Assembly: GCA_021804185.1 (NCBI GenBank)
Contig: JAJZKL010000041.1
Coordinates: 1-7,488 of the forward strand
Direction: 5' to 3'
Length of the DNA: 7,488 nucleotides
Source: Thermoplasmata archaeon
GTDB lineage: Archaea; Thermoplasmatota; Thermoplasmata; Thermoplasmatales; Thermoplasmataceae
A program made the position numbers and the translations under genes. Each line of letters begins with the position of its first letter. Within the stretch, counting starts at the first letter, position 1. Positions 1 to 5,378 of this stretch are shown piece by piece. The notes beneath the pieces are model-generated. The model saw only the letters and a list, made by a program, of their open reading frames with translations, was not told where the DNA came from and did not search any database.

Positions 1-429
1 GTATGGTTTCGCATATTTCATGCCCAGTTTCCTCAGGATCGTGCGGACATGCTTCTGCGTGAATCTGACGGCAAATCGCTTTTCGATGAGATCCTGCACC
101 TCTTCTGTGGTCCAGTCATCCCTCTCCCCAAGGATTGATCTGAGCCTTTCGATCTTCTCCCTGGAGAGCTTTGCAGGTTTACCGCCTGCAAACCTTGGAG
201 CAAGGCCACCATAACCATCCTCGTTCCACCGATCCTGCCACTGGTATGCCACCATCTTGTACACACCGACCTTCTCCGCAGCTGTTTCCACAGAATCGCC
301 TTTGTATCTGTGTCTAATGAAATACAACCGCTTGAGTACCATAGTGTCCTTTTCAAGAGTCTTGATCCGCTGTTCAAGCTCATCTGCACTCATTTTCCTT
401 TGAACTGGAATTGTTTCTCTTCGCCCCAT
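1..429 (-). CDS. IS630-family transposase, N-terminal part (runs off left edge)
   Basis: The frame starts at an ATG at 429 and stays open for 143 codons to base 1, so only the DNA-binding part is present. After a short basic, coiled N-terminus (residues 14-40, ADELEQRIKTLEKD) comes a first helix-turn-helix (about 45-70, with SVETAAEKVGVYKMVAYQWQ). A linker of the type GGLAPRFAGGKPAKLS follows, then a second winged helix (about 105-138, WTTEEVQDLIEKRF... and VRTILRKLGM). This tandem HTH order with the Gly/Pro-rich linker is typical of IS630/Tc1-mariner transposases (HTH_29/HTH_32 type). The DDE catalytic domain would lie beyond the left edge, so intactness cannot be judged. A TATA-like box (462-472) sits at a plausible distance upstream. 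Other frames over this stretch carry open ORFs, but they lack protein-like composition. Confidence 0.87.
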   Translation of the reverse strand, partial: MGRRETIPVQRKMSADELEQRIKTLEKDTMVLKRLYFIRHRYKGDSVETAAEKVGVYKMVAYQWQDRWNEDGYGGLAPRFAGGKPAKLSREKIERLRSILGERDDWTTEEVQDLIEKRFAVRFTQKHVRTILRKLGMKYAKPY

Positions 430-461
430 GTATAGAAAATGCTATTACGTATTAACGGTAT

Positions 462-472
462 GGTATTTAACT
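462..472 (-). promoter_or_regulatory. Candidate TATA box of the transposase gene
   Basis: On the minus strand this reads AGTTAAATACC. Its centre is about 37 bases before the ATG at 429, so transcription would start about 12 bases before the gene. It rests on position and A/T-rich sequence only. Confidence 0.35.
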
Positions 473-517
473 ATAATTCTAATCCATTTCATTGTTTATC
501 CCATGTCATTCATTTCA

Positions 518-549
518 ACTGTCCAACAAAGATTTCCTTTTCGGACAGT
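518..549. repeat. Inverted repeat ACTGTCC / GGACAGT
   Basis: ACTGTCC at 518-524 is matched perfectly by GGACAGT at 543-549, with an 18-base spacer. It lies upstream of the transposase gene, in the gap between it and the OLD gene. It could be part of an insertion-sequence end or a protein-binding site; nothing decides between these. Confidence 0.5.
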
Positions 550-612
550 AAAATCATGGGTAGGGGGTATATAAATAAACCAGTCAGTTTTGAGGGGTAG
601 GTTTTTCGGACA
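538..612. repeat. 10-bp direct repeat TTTTCGGACA in the IS-flanking gap
   Basis: TTTTCGGACA occurs at 538-547 and again at 603-612, 65 bp apart in the same orientation. The motif GGGTAGG lies between them twice (559-565 and 595-601). This is the expected location for the end of the IS630-like element, where subterminal repeats bind transposase. The true boundary cannot be fixed because the other end of the element is outside the window. Confidence 0.45.
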
Positions 613-725
613 CCGATTTGAGGGTCCCAGGGACAGATGGCCTCTTTGTTCCGATCACTAGAAAATATGAAACGCTACCAATCCTTCCCAATTCCCGTGC
701 ATGGAAGCAGCTGTGCAATCATGGT

Positions 726-2660
726 CTATTTTGCGATAATCATCCGAAATATTGAAACCATTTCAAGAGGAGTGGCGAGATTTCCGATAATGATTTTGTT
801 TCTAATCTCAAGGGCTTTCTCAATATCCATCTTTCCGCTGACTGGAAAATAATCTTCCAGCTCCCCCTCCTTCAAGATGTAAATCCCCTTTCTGTATTGC
901 ATCTCTATTTCACCACTTAATGCCCCTCTACAGTTCTCAGAGATATTTGAGTTCTTAGTTTTCAGGTAATTGTTTAAGCCATTTAACTCTGAATAATCCA
1001 GCTCCGTCAGAGAATCCCTATTTTCCCAAGTAAATTTATCAAGGATACCAATTAAGGAGGTGCGGTCTTTGCTTCCTCGCTCCTTAAGATTTTCCATCAA
1101 CCCTTTTTCGTTTAGTTCCAGACACTTATCGTTTGCTAGTTTCAAATCGATGGCATAGTCTCGATCTGCTATAATTACATTTTGAATGTTGAATGCGGTG
1201 AGAACTTCCTGGAATTTAGAAAAATTGTGTTTTCCACCGACATCTATTATCTCTATTGAAGGTCCGTTTTTGTTTGTGATTTCTTTGTCCAGAATTGCTT
1301 TGTAGATCACTCGATCAGAGATTCCCTCAACCAACAAGACTTTATCAACAAAGAAAGCCTTCTCAATTGTCAAAGCATTAAGTGCGCCATATAGATTCTT
1401 CGCACTTATTGAGCGGTTTTCGTCATAATTTACTACAAGACTTGCGAAATCCTCCTTGTATACCCTTATGACACCATTCAGATTACTAACGTCTATCAGA
1501 AATGGTGAATGAGTGACTATGATGAACTGGACGTTTTTCTCATTTTGCAAAACTCGAAAAGCATCCAATAATCCTCTTTGCCACCTCGGGTGAATGTGCA
1601 ATTCGGGCTCATCAACTATTACAACTCCGTTTGTTATGCCGTATGAGAAAATTGACAAAACCATTACGATCAATTCTTTTTCACCGGAACTCAGTTTCCC
1701 TAAGTCGAGGTTGTAACCTCCTGTTTTAAGGCGTACCTCATAATGGTTCTTTTGTGGGTTAATTACGTTTGCTTCTATTCCATCGTAACCAAAGTTTGAA
1801 AGTATAGATTTCAGTACAACAATTTCTTTATCATTTTGGAACATTTCCTCATTGTCATAATAGTTGCGCTTCTTAAGGGCTAGATAACCTAAAATATAAT
1901 CTGAAGCCTTATTGCTAGACCTTGAAGTGCTGTTTCTGTACGTGTGTGATAGTTCGGTCAGATTCAGAGGCGGAAGATCAACGAATGCCCGATCAATAGA
2001 TGAGTTTCTATGTGGCGAAAAATATTGGATGACTGGATACAATCTTTCAAGGGCATCTCCATTTTCTCGGCTTTGATTATAAGAGTTTACAAGAAAGTCG
2101 TATACGTTAAAGAAAGATAGGTAATTGGAGAAAGCCTCAGATCTTTTGTCAGCAAGAACGGGTGTTTGCCAATCCTTAATCTCATAGGTGATTGTATCTC
2201 CAACCGATAGCTCTACTCCTCCCAGATTGAGTCCAATGATTCTATGTCCCCCACGATAGTGAGACTTTTCAAATTCACTCAACACCTGCTTATTCGCTTT
2301 CATCCTCCTAATGTTCACAATATCCTCTTCAGTGATTTTAAATTCTATTGAGATTATCTGGGGTTCTTGCTCCAAGCCCTGGTATTTTTCAAGAAATGTT
2401 CTAACTCCGTTGTGATTAGCATCCCCAAAGTGGAATACATCTTGCAACGATATGAATGGGGTTCCCGCTGCATCATTTCCCGGGGCCTCCCTTATATCTC
2501 TAAAGAAATAGTGATTCAAGACAACTGTTAGAGTGTCCAATATGTTTGTTTTCCCGCCACCATTGGGACCGATCAGAACTGAAAGATTGTCACTGAAGTT
2601 GATTATTGTTTCATTTTTGAAACTTCGAACATTTTTTAATTTTAGTTTCAAGATTTTCAA
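726..2660 (-). CDS. OLD-family ATP-dependent nuclease (ABC-type ATPase fused to TOPRIM)
   Basis: This 644-residue protein has the full layout of the OLD (overcoming lysogenization defect) family. The N-terminal strand MKILKLKLKNVRSF leads into a Walker A motif GPNGGGKT (31-38). An insertion follows, then an ABC-type signature LSSGEKEL (323-330), Walker B VVIVDEPELHIHP (346-358) and a switch histidine in IIVTHSPF (H384). The C-terminal TOPRIM domain shows VLLVEGISDR (441-450, E445), DVGGKHNF (473-480), the DRD of IIADRDY (D499, D501) and a late acidic motif EGELEDYF (598-605). Family members are ATPase-coupled DNA nucleases, many acting in anti-phage defence. No UvrD-like (GajB) helicase or reverse transcriptase partner is next to it, so it resembles the stand-alone class. 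The start is a TTG (2658-2660), and a stop lies five codons upstream. All key residues are present, so it looks intact. Confidence 0.94.
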   Translation of the reverse strand: MKILKLKLKNVRSFKNETIINFSDNLSVLIGPNGGGKTNILDTLTVVLNHYFFRDIREAPGNDAAGTPFISLQDVFHFGDANHNGVRTFLEKYQGLEQEPQIISIEFKITEEDIVNIRRMKANKQVLSEFEKSHYRGGHRIIGLNLGGVELSVGDTITYEIKDWQTPVLADKRSEAFSNYLSFFNVYDFLVNSYNQSRENGDALERLYPVIQYFSPHRNSSIDRAFVDLPPLNLTELSHTYRNSTSRSSNKASDYILGYLALKKRNYYDNEEMFQNDKEIVVLKSILSNFGYDGIEANVINPQKNHYEVRLKTGGYNLDLGKLSSGEKELIVMVLSIFSYGITNGVVIVDEPELHIHPRWQRGLLDAFRVLQNEKNVQFIIVTHSPFLIDVSNLNGVIRVYKEDFASLVVNYDENRSISAKNLYGALNALTIEKAFFVDKVLLVEGISDRVIYKAILDKEITNKNGPSIEIIDVGGKHNFSKFQEVLTAFNIQNVIIADRDYAIDLKLANDKCLELNEKGLMENLKERGSKDRTSLIGILDKFTWENRDSLTELDYSELNGLNNYLKTKNSNISENCRGALSGEIEMQYRKGIYILKEGELEDYFPVSGKMDIEKALEIRNKIIIGNLATPLEMVSIFRMIIAK

Positions 2661-2703
2661 TCTATGCTTCCCCTACTGGTTAATAGCAACATTTGACCGA
2701 ATT

Positions 2704-2716
2704 CTAAATAAAATGA
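2704..2716 (-). promoter_or_regulatory. Candidate TATA box of the OLD nuclease gene
   Basis: The minus strand reads TCATTTTATTTAG, centred about 50 bases before the TTG start, which would leave a leader of roughly 23 bases. The leader contains GTAGGGGAAG shortly before the start, a weak purine-rich ribosome-binding candidate. A second A/T-rich option, ACCTTATATCAT, lies near 2738-2750. Confidence 0.35.
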
Positions 2717-2821
2717 GAAGATAGGATTACTCATAGTATGATATAAGGTATCTGACTCCAGTGAAAAAGATTATTCTGTTGTTTATTTGTTTAGCAAATA
2801 CAGTCTCTATTCCAAAGACAC

Positions 2822-3382
2822 TTATGTCCACCCCTCAACCCACTTCCTCATCTCTTTCCTGTCCTCTTCCTCAAACGGTATATTCACATAATGTTCATAC
2901 TGCGTCACCGTGGTGTGACCCTGACTCAATGCTATTTGCAGAGACTTGTCCGGATAATAGAACACCAGCCAGGATTCCCAGGTCTTCCTGAAAGTCTTAT
3001 TGTTGACTGGAGTTCCCTCGAGGATCCTTTTCGAAATCCTTCTGAGCTTCATGTCGAATGCAGGAAGTTCAGGCAATGGATGAGGAGCCTGGAATAGATC
3101 GGAAATCAGGGTTTTGCCGATATCACTCAACCTAATCGCCCTCTCTTTCTGTTTGGCCTTGACCTTCATCATGGATCCCCGGGGAAGATGGACGAACCTG
3201 CCATCCAGCCAGTCCGGGTTCTCCCTGAATCTCTGCAATTCAGCGTATCTCATGCCTGTTACCAGGAGAGATGTGCATATCCTTTTCATGTTGATGTCCA
3301 GGCTGTCTCTCAGTATTTCCCATTCCGATGGCCTGAGGATCCTGACTTCAAATTTCTCCGATGATCTGACAATGGCTCTCAA
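2822..3382 (-). CDS. Archaeal-type tyrosine recombinase (integrase), catalytic domain only
   Basis: This 186-residue protein carries the catalytic set of tyrosine recombinases. Arg I is in LLVTGMRYAELQ (R45). A basic beta-hairpin KVKAKQKERAIRL supplies the lysine (about K77-K79). K-x-x-R replaces the bacterial H-x-x-R in NNKTFRKTW (K129, R132), as in archaeal SSV/pNOB8-like integrases. The box-II histidine is in SQGHTTVTQYEHY (H156), and the nucleophile is probably Y165, by its spacing from H156, or else Y162. The protein is short: full integrases usually carry an extra N-terminal core-binding domain of about 100 residues. Upstream, the frame is open for only 17 codons after a TAA that overlaps a TATA box and contains no ATG or GTG, so the start is the TTG at 3380-3382. 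It may be a genuinely minimal recombinase, or the C-terminal fragment left when an element integrates within its own integrase gene. Confidence 0.86.
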   Translation of the reverse strand: MRAIVRSSEKFEVRILRPSEWEILRDSLDINMKRICTSLLVTGMRYAELQRFRENPDWLDGRFVHLPRGSMMKVKAKQKERAIRLSDIGKTLISDLFQAPHPLPELPAFDMKLRRISKRILEGTPVNNKTFRKTWESWLVFYYPDKSLQIALSQGHTTVTQYEHYVNIPFEEEDRKEMRKWVEGWT

Positions 3383-3428
3383 AACCAGTGTTAAGTTTGT
3401 GGCAAGACTTAATGGTTTTTCTATGTCC

Positions 3429-3439
3429 GTTTATATACT
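3429..3439 (-). promoter_or_regulatory. TATA box of the integrase gene
   Basis: The minus strand reads AGTATATAAAC, centred about 52 bases before the TTG start, which gives a leader of roughly 25 bases. A second strong A/T box, CCTTTATATATCG, lies at 3461-3473. The presence of these boxes supports a short integrase reading frame rather than one extending further upstream. Confidence 0.5.
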
Positions 3440-3512
3440 GGCCTTTGGAAACCTGGAAGTCGATATATAAAGGGCGTTAAGTTTTAGGGTAGAAGTTAAC
3501 AAAATTCTTTCT

Positions 3513-3902
3513 TTAACAAGGAATATAATAGTAAATAATGCCTTTCTTGGGTTTTCTGTTAGGAAAAGCAGTAACTATCTTGAAGCAACTGCCTATTTTT
3601 GAAAACACCACTTGAAAGTAGAGCTCCTTCCCATTAATCTGAAATCTAAGATGTGCAAGCTTTCTCCATTCTTCCTCGTAGACTTCGCTTCGTGATTCAG
3701 TAATACAAGAATTTAGGAAAGATTCATTATTAAAGGTTCCTGATAGCCATGGCAAATGCAAAGAACGAACGTCAGAAATAATTTGTTTCGCTTTGCCCTC
3801 ATCTCTGATTTCACTTAAAATATATTTATAGATGTCGCCAAAATGGTTTCGGTCAACCATGTGATTATCTATAAAATCAATCGTTTTGCACAATGATTGC
3901 AC
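3513..3902 (-). CDS. Small protein of unknown function, possible BECR-fold RNase toxin
   Basis: This is the last gene of a three-gene overlapping cassette; it starts 26 bases inside the preceding gene. The start shown is a GTG (3900-3902), with an in-frame ATG (residue 15, 3858-3860) as an alternative that would not overlap. The N-terminal half is helical (NHFGDIYKYILSEIRDEGKA). The C-terminal half is strand-rich, with HLRFQINGKELYFQVVF (84-100) and FKIVTAFPNRK (107-117). The pattern of successive strands ending in a v-T-A-F-P turn recalls BECR-fold nucleases (RelE/EndoU/colicin-like toxins). This is only a resemblance seen by eye, and no catalytic set is certain. There are no membrane segments or signal peptide. 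That it is a real gene is fairly safe from its packing and composition; its function is open. Confidence 0.68.
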   Translation of the reverse strand: MQSLCKTIDFIDNHMVDRNHFGDIYKYILSEIRDEGKAKQIISDVRSLHLPWLSGTFNNESFLNSCITESRSEVYEEEWRKLAHLRFQINGKELYFQVVFSKIGSCFKIVTAFPNRKPKKGIIYYYIPC

Positions 3903-4287
3903 CTGACATTGTGGATATGTTGAAATGCGGGAATCCCAATCCGGTGATATACCGATCAGAAAATCTCACAAGTACAGGTTCGGCGTATACGTCTACTTTT
4001 TCTCCTGATTGGGCTTCGAACCTTGCCTTAGCTGGATCATCAAACTCAAACATTGACATCTTATCGAGCTGTTCCTCCGATAATTGATTTAAAGGTATTC
4101 CTATGAATGGCTTCTTGTTAATGGCCTCTTGGTTAACTATTTTTAGCGTTGTATTTAAGACATTTACACCCAGCCCAATTATAGCTATCTGAGCATCAAT
4201 TATCTCAAATGTAACCTGTAAGCCCAGTTCAGGTATCTTTACAGTACAGGGTGCACTATTCTTCAGAACTACCTTTGGCTCTTTCAT
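3877..4287 (-). CDS. Small protein of unknown function, strand-rich, middle gene of cassette
   Basis: The gene encodes 136 residues from the ATG at 4285-4287. A TTG two codons earlier (4293) is possible, but ATG is preferred; AAAGGAAG lies a little upstream. The protein alternates short hydrophobic strands (KVVLKNSAPCTVKIPELGLQ and VTFEIIDAQIAIIGLGVNVL), suggesting a beta-sandwich or barrel N-terminal half. An acidic helical linker (NQLSEEQLDKMSMFEFDDPA) follows, then a second strand-rich part (VDVYAEPVLVRFSD, FNISTMSGAIIVQND). I do not recognise the family. It overlaps the upstream gene by about 32 bases and the downstream gene by 26 bases, so translation of the three is probably coupled. 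If the cassette is a toxin-immunity type of unit, this could be a neutralising or structural partner, but nothing in the sequence shows this. Confidence 0.74.
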   Translation of the reverse strand: MKEPKVVLKNSAPCTVKIPELGLQVTFEIIDAQIAIIGLGVNVLNTTLKIVNQEAINKKPFIGIPLNQLSEEQLDKMSMFEFDDPAKARFEAQSGEKVDVYAEPVLVRFSDRYITGLGFPHFNISTMSGAIIVQND

Positions 4288-4570
4288 TTTCAACGGCTTC
4301 CTTTAGTAAGTCTAAGTCCTCTATTGCTTTCCTTGATTTTATCTCTATAGAAATGTATGAGATTCTCAGGTCATTCGTCAAACCTATTTCCACGTCAGAC
4401 TCACCATATATCCAGTTTGTTGCTTCCCTTTTATAATCCAAATACAATCTGTTCCCTATTTCATTAATGCTCATTTCTGGTCTTGGACGGTCTGAAAACA
4501 CTGAAATAGAATTAGAGATACTTGTGGACGTACTACTTAGCGATTTAATAGATTCAGGATTCGAAAGCAT
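4256..4570 (-). CDS. Small protein of unknown function, first gene of cassette
   Basis: The gene encodes 104 residues from an ATG at 4568-4570. A TATA box (4591-4602) is centred about 26 bases before the ATG, so the transcript should start at or next to it, as in archaeal leaderless genes. The first 30 residues are Ser/Thr-rich and look disordered (SIKSLSSTSTSISNSIS). A folded part follows from about residue 33: a helix MSINEIGNRLYLDYKREATN, then strands around DVEIGLTNDLRISYISIEIK, and a charged C-terminal helix (AIEDLDLLKEAVENERAK). An internal ATG at residue 33 could serve as a second start. I do not recognise a family. The low-complexity head joined to a compact domain might suit an adaptor or regulator, but this is speculation. 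Confidence 0.74.
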   Translation of the reverse strand: MLSNPESIKSLSSTSTSISNSISVFSDRPRPEMSINEIGNRLYLDYKREATNWIYGESDVEIGLTNDLRISYISIEIKSRKAIEDLDLLKEAVENERAKGSSEE

Positions 4571-4590
4571 ATTTATCTTAATGACCTCGA

Positions 4591-4602
4591 CCTTATATAG
4601 CT
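4591..4602 (-). promoter_or_regulatory. TATA box of the three-gene cassette (leaderless)
   Basis: The minus strand reads AGCTATATAAGG, the best TATA match in the window. Its centre is about 26 bases from the ATG at 4570, the spacing expected when an archaeal transcript begins at the start codon itself. It would drive all three overlapping genes (4570 to 3513). Confidence 0.6.
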
Positions 4603-4634
4603 TTCATATTAGAATTTTCTTCGGGATCGTTTCA

Positions 4635-4654
4635 AACGAAACTCAGGTTTCGTT
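4635..4654. repeat. Perfect hairpin, 8-bp stem and 4-base loop
   Basis: AACGAAAC (4635-4642) and GTTTCGTT (4647-4654) are exact reverse complements around the loop TCAG. A further GTTTC at 4629-4633 could pair alternatively with GAAAC at 4638-4642. It lies in the 107-bp gap between the decayed protease gene and the cassette promoter. It could be a transcript 3' end structure or an operator for the cassette. Confidence 0.6.
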
Positions 4655-4655
4655 A

Positions 4656-4673
4656 AATTCATAAAAATGAATT
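4656..4673. repeat. Perfect hairpin, 7-bp A/T-rich stem and 4-base loop
   Basis: AATTCAT (4656-4662) and ATGAATT (4667-4673) are exact reverse complements around AAAA (TTTT on the minus strand). It begins five bases after the stop codon of the decayed protease gene and sits directly beside the 8-bp hairpin. On the minus-strand transcript the pair would make two consecutive stem-loops, consistent with a transcript end. Confidence 0.55.
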
Positions 4674-4677
4674 CTTC

Positions 4678-5150
4678 CTAGAGTATAGCATTTGAAATCT
4701 CATTGATCAGCCACCTTGCATTGTTCATCACCCTGTCCAGGTTCTCCTTCCCCATATCTTTCCTGTCTGTGTTCCTGACATTGTCCAGCCATCCCTTGAC
4801 GTATGCTGCCGATTCATCACGGAGGTCGAAGCCGAAGTGTGCCCCAACCAGGTAGGTGGAGAGTTCCATCTCGGATTCTGCAATGCCCCTGGGAACCTTC
4901 CTGTAGAGGTGTTCCAGCCTTGCATGTGACATCTCGTTTATCAGGGTGTGGAGGACGTTCACATCCTCTCCTGGTATCTTCATGACAACAATCTTCTGAC
5001 CTTCCCCTGAGTGTGCGGTGTAACCCCGGGCACCGTTCCTGATGGCCCCCCCTTGAGTTCATAATGATCCCTGGCGATCTTCTTCAGGGTGTTGAACAGA
5101 GTTGGGACCTTGGCGTCCTCTTTTATTGATCTAGTCTTTCCGGGAATCAC
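4678..5150 (-). pseudogene. Decayed ArdC/IrrE-like metalloprotease paralogue (frameshift, lost active-site His)
   Basis: The only open piece is 101 codons (ATG at 4983), but the same family sequence continues upstream in frame (NGARGYTAHSGEGQKIVV) to a tract of seven Cs (5046-5052; Gs on the coding strand). Beyond it, another frame continues as VPTLFNTLKKIARDHYELKG up to a likely GTG start at 5148-5150. Adding one G restores a single protein of about 157 residues. It is a paralogue of the protease at 6692-7069, sharing MKIPGE, the SHA.LEH segment, ESE.ELS..LVG.HFG.D and KGW. The zinc motif is NEMSH instead of HEMSH: the first histidine is Asn, codon AAC at 4936-4938. Frame break plus a missing zinc ligand together indicate a non-functional copy. 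A homopolymer sequencing error could explain the frame break but not the His-to-Asn change. A TATA-like stretch (5161-5177) lies upstream. Confidence 0.84.
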
Positions 5151-5160
5151 TGAATCTGCT

Positions 5161-5177
5161 TATTTTTAATACTTTAT
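5161..5177 (-). promoter_or_regulatory. A/T-rich promoter candidate of the decayed protease copy
   Basis: The minus strand reads ATAAAGTATTAAAAATA, ending about 10 bases before the probable GTG start at 5150. Its far half is at a suitable distance for a near-leaderless start. The A/T richness could equally belong to an origin-like stretch that continues to the TGTCCT cluster. Confidence 0.3.
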
Positions 5178-5286
5178 CCCGACAGGTGAACACCAAAGAG
5201 TTGAGTATTTTAGCTCGACAAATTTCTCAGGAACAATCTCCCTGATATCTTATCTATGTAATACATGAAAAGTTCATCATCATCAC

Positions 5287-5303
5287 AAAAACAGGACAAA
5301 ATC
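5287..5303 (-). terminator. Possible T-rich transcript end after the ATPase operon
   Basis: About 75 bases after the ATPase stop, the minus strand reads TTTTGTCCTGTTTTTGTG, with a T5 run. Archaeal transcription often ends at T runs without a stem-loop, so this could end the operon. The evidence is weak. Confidence 0.25.
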
Positions 5304-5339
5304 TCTCGCAAAGTCAATAAAATGTAGAATTAATGAGTC

Positions 5340-5375
5340 TGTCCTATTGGTGTCCTGTCTTTGTCCTACAGGACA
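5340..5375. repeat. TGTCCT cluster: three direct copies at 11-bp spacing plus an inverted copy
   Basis: TGTCCT begins at 5340, 5351 and 5362, an exact 11-bp period close to one helical turn. An inverted copy AGGACA follows at 5370-5375. The last two form the palindrome TGTCCT-AC-AGGACA. An overlapping 9-bp inverted repeat GTGTCCTGT (5350-5358) / ACAGGACAC (5368-5376) can also form. A fifth copy (AGGACA, 5293-5298) lies 42 bases away. The array starts three bases past the ATPase stop codon. It looks like a binding site for a multimeric DNA-binding protein (operator or iteron) or, as RNA, a stem-loop at the operon end. Confidence 0.72.
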
Positions 5376-5378
5376 CTT

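Larger units (their letters stand above)
430..725. other. Gene-free gap of about 300 bases between the OLD gene and the transposase
   Basis: I see no convincing gene here. The stretch holds the transposase promoter candidate, the ACTGTCC inverted repeat, the duplicated TTTTCGGACA motif, an 11-bp palindrome GTCCCAGGGAC (624-634), and an orphan TATA-like stretch (TATATAAATA, 568-577) with no gene downstream on the plus strand. The left end of the IS probably lies within it, most likely near 600-635; this is an inference. Confidence 0.6.
5151..5378. other. Gene-free A/T-rich stretch between the ATPase and the decayed protease
   Basis: No gene is seen here. It contains, from right to left, the TGTCCT cluster (5340-5375), a further isolated AGGACA (5293-5298) beside an A5 run, an ATC trinucleotide run (5275-5283), two small palindromes (ATGTAATACAT, 5256-5266; ATGAA/TTCAT, 5265-5277) and the promoter candidate of the decayed protease. 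Repeated motifs beside an A/T-rich stretch suit a replication origin or a regulatory region of the element, but no replication gene is visible in the window. Confidence 0.5.

Noticed and set aside
33..389. 118-residue minus-strand ORF overlapping the left edge
   Set aside because: It is a shadow frame of the transposase. The frame from ATG 429 gives a clear tandem HTH protein, while this one is Arg/Ser-rich without family features.
637..852. Plus-strand ORF of 71 codons at the end of the OLD gene
   Set aside because: It is largely antisense to the OLD C-terminus and has no recognisable protein features, even though an orphan TATA box lies upstream.
2761..2991. Plus-strand ORF beginning with a signal-peptide-like stretch
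   Set aside because: Most of it is antisense to the 3' half of the integrase, whose catalytic residues are in the minus frame. The hydrophobic head arises from A/T-rich intergenic DNA, and I see no promoter.
4817..5062. 81-residue minus-strand ORF through the decayed protease
   Set aside because: It is the pre-frameshift frame running on past the G tract. The conserved protease residues lie in the other frame after the tract.
5275..5283. ATC trinucleotide run
   Set aside because: About three units is too short to call a microsatellite or a functional repeat.
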